Of a stretch of DNA of 64,000 nucleotides, positions 43,282 through 52,688 are shown piece by piece. Position numbers and translations under genes: made by a program. The DNA comes from Lacunisphaera sp. (GTDB lineage: Bacteria; Verrucomicrobiota; Verrucomicrobiia; Opitutales; Opitutaceae), in the NCBI GenBank assembly GCA_009695095.1, contig SIBQ01000010.1, positions 20,446 through 84,445 on the forward strand, written 5' to 3'. The number at the start of each line of letters is the position of its first letter. Position 1 is the first letter of the stretch. Below the pieces are notes generated by a model, which did not search any database, was not told where the DNA came from, and worked only from the letters and a program-made list of their open reading frames with translations.

Positions 43282-43285
43282 CCAC

Positions 43286-44398
43286 CTACCGCATCCGGCC
43301 GAAAAAGTAGGCCGCGAGGCCGACCATCGCCAGGTTCGGCATGAGGGCGGCCCATACAGGATCGAGGAGGCCCTTGCCGCCGAGCAGGGTGGCGAGGTTG
43401 GTCAGGATGTAATAGATAAAAAAGAGCCCGATGGATTTCGATACCCCGACCGCGGGGCTGACGCGCGCACCCGACATGGCGAAGGGAATGGCGATGGCGA
43501 CGATGATAAGCGGCCCAATGGCGTCGAAGAGCAGGCTGTAATAGCGCACCTGGTAGCGAACCAGTTTCGGGTTATCCTCGATGGAAAAATAGTCCGTGAT
43601 CCGGCGCAGCTCGTTGAACGACAGCGTGCCAGGCTTGCGGTCGATGAGCAGCATGAGGGTCGGATCCTCGCTGAAATACGGAACGATCTTCTCCTTGAAC
43701 GTGACTGTGCGCTGCAGTTCGCCCCGCTCAGGGTCGAACCACATCTCGCGGCCGTCGCGGAAGGTCCAGGCGCGCTGAATGGCATCATAGGAGCCCTCGC
43801 GCGCCATGATGCGGGTCTTTTCCCGGCGCGCCCGGTCAAGCTCCGACACGGTGACGCCGTAGGCCGTCCCGGAAAAGCGGCTGTAGCGGTTGATGAACCA
43901 CATCCGGTTTTGCCGCTGGTTGTCGAACGCCACGGCGGAGACGAGGCCGATCGAGCCGTCGGGGGCCGACTGGGACTCGGAGCGAAATTCAAAGCTCTCA
44001 AGCAGGCTGCGCGAAGCCTCCACCGACCACGGCACCACCCGGGCGCTGAGCAGGAGCGACACGCCGCACAGCACCACACCCGCCAGCCAGAGCGCGCGGG
44101 TGGCCGCGAAGATGTTCAGCCCGGCGCCGCGCACCGCGGTGAACTCGTTGTTGCGGTGGAGCTTGCTGAGCACGAACAGCAGCGAAAGCAGCATGGAGAG
44201 CGGCAGCACGATGGATAAGTAGCTCGGCATCAGCGTGGCATAATAGAGCAGCACGTCGCCGAAGCCGACCCCGATCTGGATGAGGTCGCGCAGGTTGTCG
44301 TAAAGCGCCGTCATCAGCAGCAAGCCCATGGTGGCCGCGAGCAGGAGTCCGAGCATATAGAGCCATTCGCGGAGGATATAGCGGTCGAGGATATTCAA
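43286..44398 (-). CDS. LptF/LptG-family lipopolysaccharide export permease
   Basis: 370 residues from a TTG start at 44398 (LNILDRYILREWLYM); the longer open frame upstream overlaps the divergent promoter and has no family similarity. YjgP/YjgQ features: N-terminal helices, SIVLPLSMLLSLLFVLSKLH, a periplasmic beta-jellyroll and C-terminal helices (IGPLIIVAIAIPFAM; GVSKSIGLFFIYYILTNL). It forms half of the LptBFG complex that extracts LPS from the inner membrane. Whether it is F or G cannot be assigned. Divergent from the sodium symporter gene. Confidence 0.9.
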   Translation of the reverse strand: MNILDRYILREWLYMLGLLLAATMGLLLMTALYDNLRDLIQIGVGFGDVLLYYATLMPSYLSIVLPLSMLLSLLFVLSKLHRNNEFTAVRGAGLNIFAATRALWLAGVVLCGVSLLLSARVVPWSVEASRSLLESFEFRSESQSAPDGSIGLVSAVAFDNQRQNRMWFINRYSRFSGTAYGVTVSELDRARREKTRIMAREGSYDAIQRAWTFRDGREMWFDPERGELQRTVTFKEKIVPYFSEDPTLMLLIDRKPGTLSFNELRRITDYFSIEDNPKLVRYQVRYYSLLFDAIGPLIIVAIAIPFAMSGARVSPAVGVSKSIGLFFIYYILTNLATLLGGKGLLDPVWAALMPNLAMVGLAAYFFGRMR

Positions 44399-44501
44399 GC
44401 CACCGGCAGTCAAGCAGCACGTGTGCGCGGCGCAAAGCCGAAAGCGGGCGCGGGTCGCACTTGGTGTTTGCCCGGGCGAGAAAATATCCTTACATCGCCG
44501 C

Positions 44502-46103
44502 ATGTCCGAACCAAAGGAAGTATTCAGCTCGCGATTGGGCGTGATACTGGCGGTCGCCGGCAGCGCCGTGGGCCTGGGCAATTTCCTGCGTTTCCCCGGA
44601 CTTGCCGCGCAGTATGGCGGCGGCGCGTTCATGATCGCCTATTTCATCTCCCTGCTCGTGCTGGGCATCCCCATTGGCTGGGCCGAGTGGACGATGGGGC
44701 GCAAGGGCGGCCTAGCGGGCTTTCACTCCTCGCCGGGCATCTTTCACGCCATCGTAAAGACGCCGCTGGGAAAATACCTCGGCCTGCTGGGTTTCATCAT
44801 TCCGGTCGTGGTGTATATGTATTATGTCTACATTGAGGCGTGGTGCCTGGGCTATGCCCTCAACGCCGCCACCGGCACCTTCAGCCAGCCGGGGGTGAAC
44901 TACGGAGCGTTCTTCAACAGCTTCACGGGCGCAGGCTCGAATGGCGTGGCGCTGCATTTCGGCCTGCAGGACGTCGGCATCTTCGTGCTGCTCGTTTATG
45001 CCTGCAATTTCTACATCATCTACAAGGGCCTCTCCAAGGGCATCGAGTTTGTCTGCAAATGGGGCATGCCTGTGCTGATCCTCATCGCCCTCATCATCCT
45101 CGGCCGGGTGCTGACCCTCGGCACCCCCGACCCGCTGAAGCCCGACCAGAACGTGCTCAACGGCCTGGGTTACATGTGGAACCCTAGGGGAATCGCCACC
45201 GGCCTGAAGAACCCGCAGCTGTGGCTGGCCGCGGCCGGCCAGATCTTCTTCTCCCTCTCGGTCGGCTTCGGTGCGATCATCACCTACGCCAGCTACCTGC
45301 GCAAAAAGGACGACCTCGTGCTCAGCGGCCTGACCGCCACCGCCGCCAATGAATTTTGCGAGGTGGGCCTTGGCGGCCTCATCACCGTGCCCGCGGCCTT
45401 CGTCTTTCTCGGCGCCGCCGGCATCATCGGCCAGGGCACCTTCGGCCTCGGGTTCAATGTACTACCCTTCGTCTTCTCCAAGATGCCGTTTGGTGATTTC
45501 TTCGCGACGATCTTCTACCTGCTCCTCTTTCTCGCTGCGATCACCAGCTCGCTCTCCATGCTGCAGCCCGGCATTGCCTTCTTCGAGGAGGGGCTGGGCC
45601 TAAAGCGCAAGGCCGCCATGCTTTCCCTCGTCCTGCTCACCGGCCTGGGCACCTTGGTTGTCTGGTTTTTTAGCAAGGACCTGAAGGCCCTCGACACGAT
45701 CGATTTCTGGGTGGGCACCGTCGGCATCTTCGTCCAAGGCATGATTCTTGTTATGGTCTACGCTTGGTATATCGGCATCGACCAGGCTTGGCAGGAAACC
45801 CATGAAGGCTCGGCGATGCGCATCCCGGATATCTACAAATTTATCCTGCGGTTCGTCTCCCCTGTCTTCCTGCTGGTGGTGTTCGTGATGTTTATCGCCG
45901 CGAACGTCCTTGGTTGGAATTTCTCCCTGGCTGCCGCGGAATTCAAGCCGACCAGCTATGTGACCGACCTCGTCGGTCCGAATCCCAGCGCCGTGGCGCG
46001 CGGCACGTTTTTATTCATCCTGGCGATGGTGAGCATGATTGGCTACCTCGTCCATCTCTCGGGCAAAAACTGGAACAAGCAAATCGGAGGCAATACATCA
46101 TGA
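44502..46103 (+). CDS. Sodium-dependent neurotransmitter-symporter-family (NSS) transporter
   Basis: 533 residues from ATG 44502. The LeuT-type signature FSSRLGVILAVAGSAVGLGN, FLRFPGLAAQYGGGAFM is at the N-terminus, followed by about twelve helices with GQIFFSLSVGFGAIITYASY (Na+ site). It probably imports an amino acid with sodium. Its stop overlaps the start of a 37-residue membrane protein, as in MetP-MetS-type two-gene NSS systems. Confidence 0.92.
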   Translation: MSEPKEVFSSRLGVILAVAGSAVGLGNFLRFPGLAAQYGGGAFMIAYFISLLVLGIPIGWAEWTMGRKGGLAGFHSSPGIFHAIVKTPLGKYLGLLGFIIPVVVYMYYVYIEAWCLGYALNAATGTFSQPGVNYGAFFNSFTGAGSNGVALHFGLQDVGIFVLLVYACNFYIIYKGLSKGIEFVCKWGMPVLILIALIILGRVLTLGTPDPLKPDQNVLNGLGYMWNPRGIATGLKNPQLWLAAAGQIFFSLSVGFGAIITYASYLRKKDDLVLSGLTATAANEFCEVGLGGLITVPAAFVFLGAAGIIGQGTFGLGFNVLPFVFSKMPFGDFFATIFYLLLFLAAITSSLSMLQPGIAFFEEGLGLKRKAAMLSLVLLTGLGTLVVWFFSKDLKALDTIDFWVGTVGIFVQGMILVMVYAWYIGIDQAWQETHEGSAMRIPDIYKFILRFVSPVFLLVVFVMFIAANVLGWNFSLAAAEFKPTSYVTDLVGPNPSAVARGTFLFILAMVSMIGYLVHLSGKNWNKQIGGNTS

Positions 46104-46213
46104 CCACTGGCGGCTGGATCACCATGTTTCTCTCGGTCGGTTTCGTCACCGTCCTCTTTGTCTATTGCGTGTGGCGGGTGTTGTTCGGCAAGCAGCCTGA
46201 CCCCGAGGACTGA
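46100..46213 (+). CDS. MetS-like small subunit of the NSS transporter
   Basis: 37 residues with one transmembrane helix (WITMFLSVGFVTVLFVYCVW) and a short charged tail. The ATG overlaps the transporter's TGA (ATGA). MetS-family partners of NSS transporters have the same size, topology and position. Confidence 0.75.
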   Translation: MTTGGWITMFLSVGFVTVLFVYCVWRVLFGKQPDPED

Positions 46214-46319
46214 CTGTGCCGGGCTCCGAGCCAATCCCGAATCTCGAGGCCGCCTACCTGGGCGGCTAAGCGTTTGCCAGCGGGCTTGCGGAATCGGCTG
46301 GACGGCCTGTGTTGCAGCC

Positions 46320-47026
46320 ATGATTCCGCGCATCCTGCTGCCCCTCGCCCTGGCACTGGCCGTCAACGCCGCCGCCGTGGTGGTTGAAGTAAATCTGCCC
46401 TACAAAAACCTGCGCCTGAAGGACGGCATGTTTTTCACCGAGGTGGCCGTGAAAAGTTTGAACACCTCCGCCGGCACGGTGGTGCTGCTGGTGAACAAGG
46501 ATCTGATCAGCCTGCGGACTACCCTGCTGCCGGATGAGGTCAACGCCCGGCTGAAGGAAATGACACCGGTGCAGTCCAAGGAGGAATTGGAGACGGGAAA
46601 AAACAGGAGGCGGCTGGCCGGCTCAAGGCCGCGGAAAACGCCGAACGCCGCCAAAAAGTGGCGGAGGACGAGGCCCAGGCCGCGCGCAACGCCAACCGGA
46701 ACCTGAACGTGAAAGCAGCCGCGCCCCTCGCCGATCCGGTGCTGACCGAAGTGGCCAGGTTTGCCGAGGAACGGGCCCGGGCCTATTTCAAATACCAGGA
46801 CGATCCACTTTCGAACATCGGGACAGTGGTGGGTTCGGACATCTACTTGAAAAAGCCCGAACCAGTGCCCGGCTGGACCGGGCGCTTCCGGGTGGAAGGG
46901 ACCGCCTACCGGCAATACATCAACAATCAAGCGAGCGGCTTTGGCCGTGGCGGCAAGGAATTTGAAATTCTGATCTAGGCGTCGGAACGGGAATACCCCG
47001 AAGTGGTTGAAATCCGGATCAAATAG
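46320..47026 (+). pseudogene. Secreted hypothetical protein, frameshifted at an A-run and with a TAG near the end
   Basis: The first frame gives a signal peptide (IPRILLPLALALAVNAAAVV) and EVNLPYKNLRLKDGMFFTEV to LETGK. The frame then changes at the six A residues near 46599-46604; one extra A would restore KKQEAAGRLKAAENAERR. The second frame continues ALTEVARFAEERARAYFKYQ-like sequence to FEILI, a TAG at 46976-46978, and a short continuation ASEREYPEVVEIRIK to 47026. The family is not recognised. Homopolymer location makes a sequencing error quite possible for the first lesion. Confidence 0.6.
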
Positions 47027-47049
47027 CCCTTTGGCGGAATCCTGTTGAG

Positions 47050-47133
47050 TCATTGCGAGGAGTCCCGTGAAGCGGGACGACGAAGCAATCCACCTGACAC
47101 TAGCTGGATCGCTACGCCGGGCTCGCGATGACA
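47050..47133. repeat. Dispersed TCATTGCGAGG-type repeat, copy 2
   Basis: Starts TCATTGCGAGGAGTCCCGTG, contains GAAGCAATCCAC and GGATCGCTACGCCGGGC, ends CTCGCGATGACA; related to 11171-11246 in the opposite orientation. It lies in the gap before htpG. Confidence 0.7.
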
Positions 47134-47234
47134 AGTTAACCTGTCACAAAGCACGCCCAACCCCCTTGATTTTTCCGCGGTGACCGGTAGGTTCAGCCTC
47201 CCTCTCTTTCACTCTTACCCATCCCTTCAGCACC

Positions 47235-49079
47235 ATGACCACCACCACGCCGCAGAAATTCGAATTCCAGGCCGAGATCGCGCAGCTGCTCGATATCGTC
47301 ACCCACTCGCTCTACACGGAGAAGGAGATCTTCATCCGCGAGTTGGTGTCCAACGCCGCCGACGCCCTGGAGAAGCTTCGCCACACCCAGCTCACCGAGA
47401 AGGAGATCTTCGACGACCAGGCCGGCCTCGAGATCAACCTGACCACCGACGACAAGGCGAAGACCATCACGATCCAGGACTTTGGCATCGGCATGACCCG
47501 CGCCGAGCTGGTTGAGAATCTCGGCACGATTGCTCACTCCGGCTCCAAGGCCTTCCTCAAGGCCCTCGGCGCAGGTGAACAGAAGAACGCCAGCCTCATC
47601 GGCCAGTTCGGCGTCGGCTTTTATTCGGCGTTCATGGTCGCGAAGTCCGTCAAGGTCTACGCGCATTCCTGGCGCACCGCCGAGCCCGGCCACCTCTGGT
47701 TGAGCGACGGTTCCGGCAGCTATGAGATTGAGGAGGCCGGGGATCAGCGCCGCGGTTGCAAAATCGTCATCGAGCTGAAGGACGACTGCACCGAGTTCGC
47801 CTCGGACGGGCGGATCAAGGAAATCCTTGAGCGCTACAGCGCGTTCGTATCGTTCCCGATCAGCCTCAACGGCAAGCGCATCAACACCGTCCAGGCGCTG
47901 TGGCTCCGCGGCAAGAACGAGATCAAGGAGGAGGAATACACCGAGTTCTACAAGTTCCAGGCCCACGCCTACGAGGACCCAAGCCTGCGCCTGCATTTCA
48001 GCGCCGACGCCCCGCTCGCCATCAACGCCTTGCTCTTTGTCCCGCAGGAGAACACCGAGAAGCTGGGCCTCTCCCGCCTCGAGCCCGCCGTCTCGCTCTA
48101 CTGCCGCCGGGTGCTGATCGACGCCGCGCCGAAGGACCTGCTGCCCGACTGGCTGCGCTTCCTCAAGGGCGTGGTCGACAGCGAGGACCTGCCCCTCAAC
48201 ATCTCGCGCGAGACGATGCAGGACAAGGCCCTCATCGAGAAGCTGAACCGGGTCATCACAAAACGTTTTCTCAAGTTCCTCGACGAGGAGGCCGCCGCGC
48301 GCCCCGACTCCTACCTCAAGTTCTACGCTAACTTCGGCCTCTTCCTCAAGGAGGGCGCGGCACTCGACTTCGCCCACAAGGATCAGCTCGTGAAGCTGCT
48401 GCGTTTCGAGTCGTCGCTGACCGACAAGACCAAGTCCACTTCGCTGGCCGACTACGTCACACGGATGGGCTCCGAGCAGAAAGAAATTTACTACCTCACC
48501 GGCGCCAATCGCACCACGATCGAGAGCGGCCCCTACCTCGAGGGCTTCAAGGCCCGCAACCTCGAAGTGTTGTTCTGCTATGAGCCGGTCGACGAATACG
48601 TGATGAACAATGTCCGGATGTTTGACGGCAGGCGGCTCATCGCCGCCGACCATGCCGACGTGAAACTCACCAACCTGCCGCAGCCGCCCGAGGGCGCGCT
48701 CAGCACGGATGACACCAAGACGCTCACCACCTGGCTCAAGGAGGCGCTCGGCGACCGCGTCGCCGAGGTCAAGGCCAGCGAGCGCCTGGTGGATTCGCCC
48801 GCGCTGGCGATCAACGCCGACAAATTCATGTCCGCCCATATGCGCCGCATGATGAAGGCCATGGACAAGGAGGGCGCGGACACGCCCATCAAGATCAATC
48901 TCGAGATCAACCCGCGCTCCGCGGTGATGAAACGCCTCTTCGAGACGCACACCGCCGCGCCCGACAGGGCGAAGCTCGTCGCCGAGCAGATCCTTGACAA
49001 CGCGCTCATCTCCGCCGGCCTGCTGGAGGATCCGACGAAGATGGTCGCCCGGCTCTACAAGCTGCTCGAGTCGGTTTGA
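47235..49079 (+). CDS. htpG: Molecular chaperone HtpG (Hsp90)
   Basis: 614 residues. ATPase domain motifs: IFIRELVSNAADALEKLRH, IQDFGIGMTRAELVENLGTI, SLIGQFGVGFYSAFMVA. The middle domain has RGVVDSEDLPLNISRE-like sequence (written KGVVDSEDLPLNISRE here), and a C-terminal dimerisation domain is present. It is an ATP-dependent cytosolic chaperone. Full length; convergent with the M3 peptidase gene, with paired hairpins between the stops. Confidence 0.97.
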   Translation: MTTTTPQKFEFQAEIAQLLDIVTHSLYTEKEIFIRELVSNAADALEKLRHTQLTEKEIFDDQAGLEINLTTDDKAKTITIQDFGIGMTRAELVENLGTIAHSGSKAFLKALGAGEQKNASLIGQFGVGFYSAFMVAKSVKVYAHSWRTAEPGHLWLSDGSGSYEIEEAGDQRRGCKIVIELKDDCTEFASDGRIKEILERYSAFVSFPISLNGKRINTVQALWLRGKNEIKEEEYTEFYKFQAHAYEDPSLRLHFSADAPLAINALLFVPQENTEKLGLSRLEPAVSLYCRRVLIDAAPKDLLPDWLRFLKGVVDSEDLPLNISRETMQDKALIEKLNRVITKRFLKFLDEEAAARPDSYLKFYANFGLFLKEGAALDFAHKDQLVKLLRFESSLTDKTKSTSLADYVTRMGSEQKEIYYLTGANRTTIESGPYLEGFKARNLEVLFCYEPVDEYVMNNVRMFDGRRLIAADHADVKLTNLPQPPEGALSTDDTKTLTTWLKEALGDRVAEVKASERLVDSPALAINADKFMSAHMRRMMKAMDKEGADTPIKINLEINPRSAVMKRLFETHTAAPDRAKLVAEQILDNALISAGLLEDPTKMVARLYKLLESV

Positions 49080-49096
49080 GGTAGGGCCGTCGGGTG

Positions 49097-49144
49097 GGCG
49101 TCGGTTTCCACACCGACGCCAGTCGCCGATGTGGAAATCGGCGA
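49097..49144. repeat. Tandem hairpins with mutually complementary loops
   Basis: First stem GGCGTCGGT/ACCGACGCC with loop TTCCAC (49097-49120); second stem TCGCCGAT/ATCGGCGA with loop GTGGAA (49123-49144). The two loops are exact reverse complements. The pair lies between the convergent ends of htpG and the M3 peptidase gene and may block read-through. Confidence 0.7.
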
Positions 49145-49161
49145 TCACCACCCTGTTGATC

Positions 49162-51276
49162 TCACTTCTTGATGCCGACGTATTCGAGGTAGGGTTCCTG
49201 CGAGCGCGGCCGGCCGAGGAATTTCTCCACCGACTCCCCGACATCGCGGGTGTGGCCCACGCCATAGATTTCCTGGCGAAGCCGCAGTCCGGTCTTCTCA
49301 TCGAGGAAGCCGCCCGGGGCGGACTTGAAGGCGCTGGCCATGTCGATCGCGAGCACCTTGGCCCACTGGTAGCCGTAATAGCCCGCGTCGTAGCCGGCCA
49401 TGTGGCCGAAGTAGGCGACAAATGCGGTGTCGGGCGCCGGGGCGAGCGTCACGCGGTTGAGCACGGCGTTGGTCTTGGCGACCACGTCCATCTTCGCGGC
49501 CTCGGCGGGCGGCACGGCATGCAGGGCGAGGTCGATCAGGCCGAGCGACAACTGGCGGCGCGTCGCGTAGCCCTCGGTGGCCTGGCGGGCGGCCACGATG
49601 GCGGCGATGGTCGCGGCCGGGATTTTCTTCTCCGAGTTGCGGTAGTCGGCCGCAAAGGTGTCGAGCACGGCCTTGTCCCACACCCAGTTCTCCAGCATCT
49701 GCGACGGGGCCTCGACGAAATCCTGCGGCACGGCGAACCCGGTCTGCGCGACGAAGCGCGAGCGGCTGAGCATGCCGTGCATCACGTGGCCGAACTCGTG
49801 GAAGAGTGTGACGACGTCGCCCTGCTTGAGCAGCGAGGGCTTGTCGGCGGACGGCGCGGGAAAATTGCAGAGCAGCGCGGCGACCGGGAGGTCATAGCGG
49901 CCGTCGGCCAGCACGCCACCCACCTTCTGCGGGAAGCAGGCGAAGTGGTTGAACTTCCCGTCGCGCGGGAACATGTCGAGGTAGAACGCCCCCATCGGCA
50001 CGCCGGTGGCGGCGTCCGCTACGACATAGAGCTGCACGCCCGGCGCCCAGGTGTAGGGCGCCGCGACCTCGGTGAACTTCAGGCCGAAGATCTTCTGGTA
50101 GATGGCGAACATGCCGTCGAGTGTCGACTGGTAGGGGAAATAAACGCGCAAGGCCTCGGTATCGACGGCGTAGCGGTCCTTGAGCAGCTTGTTGGTGTAG
50201 TAATTGATGTCCCACGGCTCGAGCTTCGCGTCCGCCGCGGCGGTGTGCTTCGCCTTCAAAGTGCGGAGGGTCTCCATCTCGGCGGCGAACTTCGGCTGCA
50301 GGCCGGCCACGAGTTCCTCCTCGAATTTCACGGCGGTGGCGCCGGTCCTGGCCATGCGGGTCTCGATCTGGTAATCGGCCCAGGTGGCGTAGCCCAGGCG
50401 CCGCGCGATGTCGCCGCGGAGGGCAACGAGCCTGGTGAGGACGGGGATGTTGGTCTCGCGGGCGAGCGAGTTGCGGGCGATGTTCACCCGGCGGCGCGTC
50501 TCCGGGAGGTCGGCGTTGTCGGCGATGGCGGTGGCGTGCCAGGTGACATTGGCCAGCACGCGGTAGCGCCCGTCGGGCTGCTTGACGCCGGGGCTTCCGA
50601 GGAAACTCGCCGGCACGCCGGCCAGTTCCTCCGCGGTGAAATCGAGCGGGGCGCGGGCGGCGTTGATGTTGACGGCGAACTCGGTGTTAAGCCCGGCGAG
50701 GTCCTTGCGGAGTTTCTCGACCTCGGCCCGCTCGGCGGCAGGCAGGGCCAGGCCGGCGCGGCAGTAGGAGCGCATCTGCTCGTCCACCAACCGCTGCTGC
50801 TCGCGATCGAGCTTGGGCTTGGTGTCGACGAAGGCCTTGAGGGTGCCGTAAAGATCGGCGCGGTAATCGAGGCCGACGCTCCATTCCTGCAGCTTGACCG
50901 TCGTCTCGTTGGCCGTGTCGCGCATGGCCTTGTCCGTGCTGGACTCGGCCACGGTGCCCAGCACCTGGTAGACTTCGCCGACCCGGGCCGTGATGGCGTC
51001 GTAGGCGGCGAACGTGTTGGCGAAGGTCAGCTTGGCGGAATCCTGCGCGGCGAGCGCGCCCAGGGCCGCATCGGCGACCTTGGTGGCGTTCTCCGCCTGC
51101 GCGGTGATCTCCGCGGACGTCAACGGATAGGCGGGGAGGACCAGGCTGCTCCGGGCGCGTTCGGCCTGCGCCTGGAAATCAGCCAGTTTCGCGGGCTGGG
51201 CCCGGGCCGGGAGGATCAGCGTGACAATGAAAAACAGGCCCAGGGCCTGACGGAGGAGTCGGGAGGGGGTTCGCAT
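49162..51276 (-). CDS. M3-family zinc oligopeptidase, exported
   Basis: 704 residues with a signal peptide (ALGLFFIVTLILPARA). The M3 zinc motif HEFGHVMHGM (HExxH form) is followed by the downstream glutamate region FVEAPSQMLENWVWD, with catalytic Tyr/His in AYFGHMAGYDAGYYGYQWAK. It cleaves short peptides in the periplasm. Length and domain order are normal for Zn-dependent oligopeptidases (thimet/Dcp group). Confidence 0.93.
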   Translation of the reverse strand: MRTPSRLLRQALGLFFIVTLILPARAQPAKLADFQAQAERARSSLVLPAYPLTSAEITAQAENATKVADAALGALAAQDSAKLTFANTFAAYDAITARVGEVYQVLGTVAESSTDKAMRDTANETTVKLQEWSVGLDYRADLYGTLKAFVDTKPKLDREQQRLVDEQMRSYCRAGLALPAAERAEVEKLRKDLAGLNTEFAVNINAARAPLDFTAEELAGVPASFLGSPGVKQPDGRYRVLANVTWHATAIADNADLPETRRRVNIARNSLARETNIPVLTRLVALRGDIARRLGYATWADYQIETRMARTGATAVKFEEELVAGLQPKFAAEMETLRTLKAKHTAAADAKLEPWDINYYTNKLLKDRYAVDTEALRVYFPYQSTLDGMFAIYQKIFGLKFTEVAAPYTWAPGVQLYVVADAATGVPMGAFYLDMFPRDGKFNHFACFPQKVGGVLADGRYDLPVAALLCNFPAPSADKPSLLKQGDVVTLFHEFGHVMHGMLSRSRFVAQTGFAVPQDFVEAPSQMLENWVWDKAVLDTFAADYRNSEKKIPAATIAAIVAARQATEGYATRRQLSLGLIDLALHAVPPAEAAKMDVVAKTNAVLNRVTLAPAPDTAFVAYFGHMAGYDAGYYGYQWAKVLAIDMASAFKSAPGGFLDEKTGLRLRQEIYGVGHTRDVGESVEKFLGRPRSQEPYLEYVGIKK

Positions 51277-51346
51277 AGGGGGATGATTGCGGCCAAACTA
51301 CGCGCGGCCCGCGGAGCGGCTCAATCCCTAAACGACGAAACTCCGG

Positions 51347-51727
51347 CTAGGCGGCTCCGAACGGCGTGCCGCTGGTGGCCGCCGTGATCTCGTACTCGAA
51401 TACCCGCTCCACTTTGTGGGAGGAAACGCGCATGCGCAGCATGGTGCGGAGGAAACCACGGTTGTTCGGGTGATAATGGAACTCCGCCGCCTCGTTGCGG
51501 AATTCGCGCCGGCTGCGCAACTCGCCCACCACGCGGATAAACTCGAAGTCCGCCGAGTAGTAATCCTGATTCAGGCTACGCAACCAGAAGAAGGGTTTCG
51601 CCTGCCAGTGCAGGCAGCGCCAGACCAGAGTGCGCTCGTATTGGGCATCGGCGATGCCATGTCGCTCGCAGTGGACTTCGCGAAAGTTTTTCAAGGGCCC
51701 GTTGGGTGCGGGGGGAGAAGGTGCCAA
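51347..51727 (-). CDS. Conserved hypothetical protein
   Basis: 126 residues: FREVHCERHGI near the start, then RCLHWQAKPFFWLRSLNQDY, FEFIRVVGEL, EFRNEAAEFHYHPNNRGFLR. No signal peptide or known motif. The Pro-rich first dozen residues may be upstream of the real start. Looks like a genuine small cytoplasmic protein; function not recognised. Confidence 0.5.
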   Translation of the reverse strand: MAPSPPAPNGPLKNFREVHCERHGIADAQYERTLVWRCLHWQAKPFFWLRSLNQDYYSADFEFIRVVGELRSRREFRNEAAEFHYHPNNRGFLRTMLRMRVSSHKVERVFEYEITAATSGTPFGAA

Positions 51728-51963
51728 GAAGGCGCAGCCCGCGGCAAACCGAAAGATACCCTAGGACACAGATGAGGCCAATCGGCTGATAAGTATTATT
51801 ACAACCGATCGGGCCTCGCCTATTGCAACTAGGGGAGAGGGAGGGATTGATTCGCTGCGCTCAGGGCTGCGCCCCAAAGCCTGCGGATTTGCCCTTGTCC
51901 TCCCCTCACCGTCGCCCCGCGGCTGCGAGGGCTTCGCCCGGTCCGCCATTTGCCTTTGGCAAT

Positions 51964-51989
51964 TGGCGGAGAGGGAGGGATTCGAACCC
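51964..51989 (-). other. 3' end of tRNA-Ser (attachment-site-like fragment), copy 1
   Basis: On the minus strand: GGGTTCGAATCCCTCC, then CTCTCCGCCA, i.e. the T-arm and acceptor 3' strand of a tRNA, probably tRNA-Ser. No anticodon arm or 5' acceptor strand lies beside it. Such fragments are typical att sites left by tRNA-targeting integrative elements. Confidence 0.72.
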
Positions 51990-52126
51990 ATTAAAGCCTC
52001 TTTTTAGGGAAATTAGCAAATGATTAAAACGGAGAGATTTAAGGATTTCTCCTATGAGAATAAACAATGGGACGCCCCGGGTAGATAGAACCAGAAAGAA
52101 CGGAAAAGAACTAAAACGAAGCAAAA

Positions 52127-52149
52127 TTGGCAAGACTCTGGCAGGACTC
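52127..52149. repeat. Direct repeat beside tRNA scar, copy 1
   Basis: TTGGCAAGACTCTGGCAGGA followed by CTC; a near-identical copy (one G missing) lies at 54247-54268, next to the second tRNA fragment. A looser variant (GGCAACCTTCTGGCAAC) is at about 54428-54445. Confidence 0.7.
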
Positions 52150-52688
52150 CCAAGGGATGATTACCCTAAGGGGGGAGGGGGCACGCGCGGCCGAGATCGC
52201 GAAACAATTAATAGATTTGGTCGGAAGGATTTTTTGTGACAATGCGACCTCGGCCCGGGCTCAAGCCTGATCTGACCAGCTTGGGGGAGATCGTAGCCGA
52301 TCCATAGCCAGACATATCCCAGAAAAACAGTACCCCCTGCTCTTTTTATTTTATTATTTAATCTTCCCCCTCCTCCTCAAAAAACATGAGAGGAGTGGTT
52401 ACAGTAGCTGAACTCCCCGATTCCCCCCTTTTTAAACACATTCAGTTTAATGGATGATACACTGAGGATTGATAATAGCTTCCCGCGCCGCTTTATGACC
52501 TGCCTCCGAGTTGACTGCCCGTATCGTTGCGCGGAGATTATCGGTGTTCCTTCCAGTTATTGCATCCAGACGACTCCCGTTATTCGGGCGTCACCAACCG
52601 AGCTCCCACGAGCCACGGTGGTCAATTGATGTGGGCCGCACCCTGCGGACCAAAACGCCTGTGGTGCTTGCTCGGTTGGCTCAGCACC

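Larger units (their letters stand above)
51728..52688. other. Left part of an integration scar region, no gene recognised
   Basis: This 960-bp stretch begins GC-rich and becomes AT-rich (for example poly-T/A at 52340-52360). It contains a partial tRNA-Ser 3'-end copy at about 51834-51849, a fuller one at 51964-51989 and the 22-bp repeat at 52127-52149. A small open frame at 52054-52239 contains the repeat and may be the end of a decayed recombinase. I see no intact gene. Confidence 0.6.

Noticed and set aside
46599..46604. Programmed -1/+1 frameshifting at the A6 run
   Set aside because: A run of six A alone with no obvious downstream stimulatory structure, and a second lesion (TAG at 46976) lies in the same gene; decay or sequence error is simpler.
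47193..49421. 742-codon minus-strand open frame opposite htpG
   Set aside because: Shadow of htpG; repetitive acidic/Leu-Gly-Val composition and no domain.
48994..51387. 797-codon plus-strand open frame opposite the M3 peptidase
   Set aside because: Shadow frame; the minus strand has a signal peptide and the HEFGH zinc motif.
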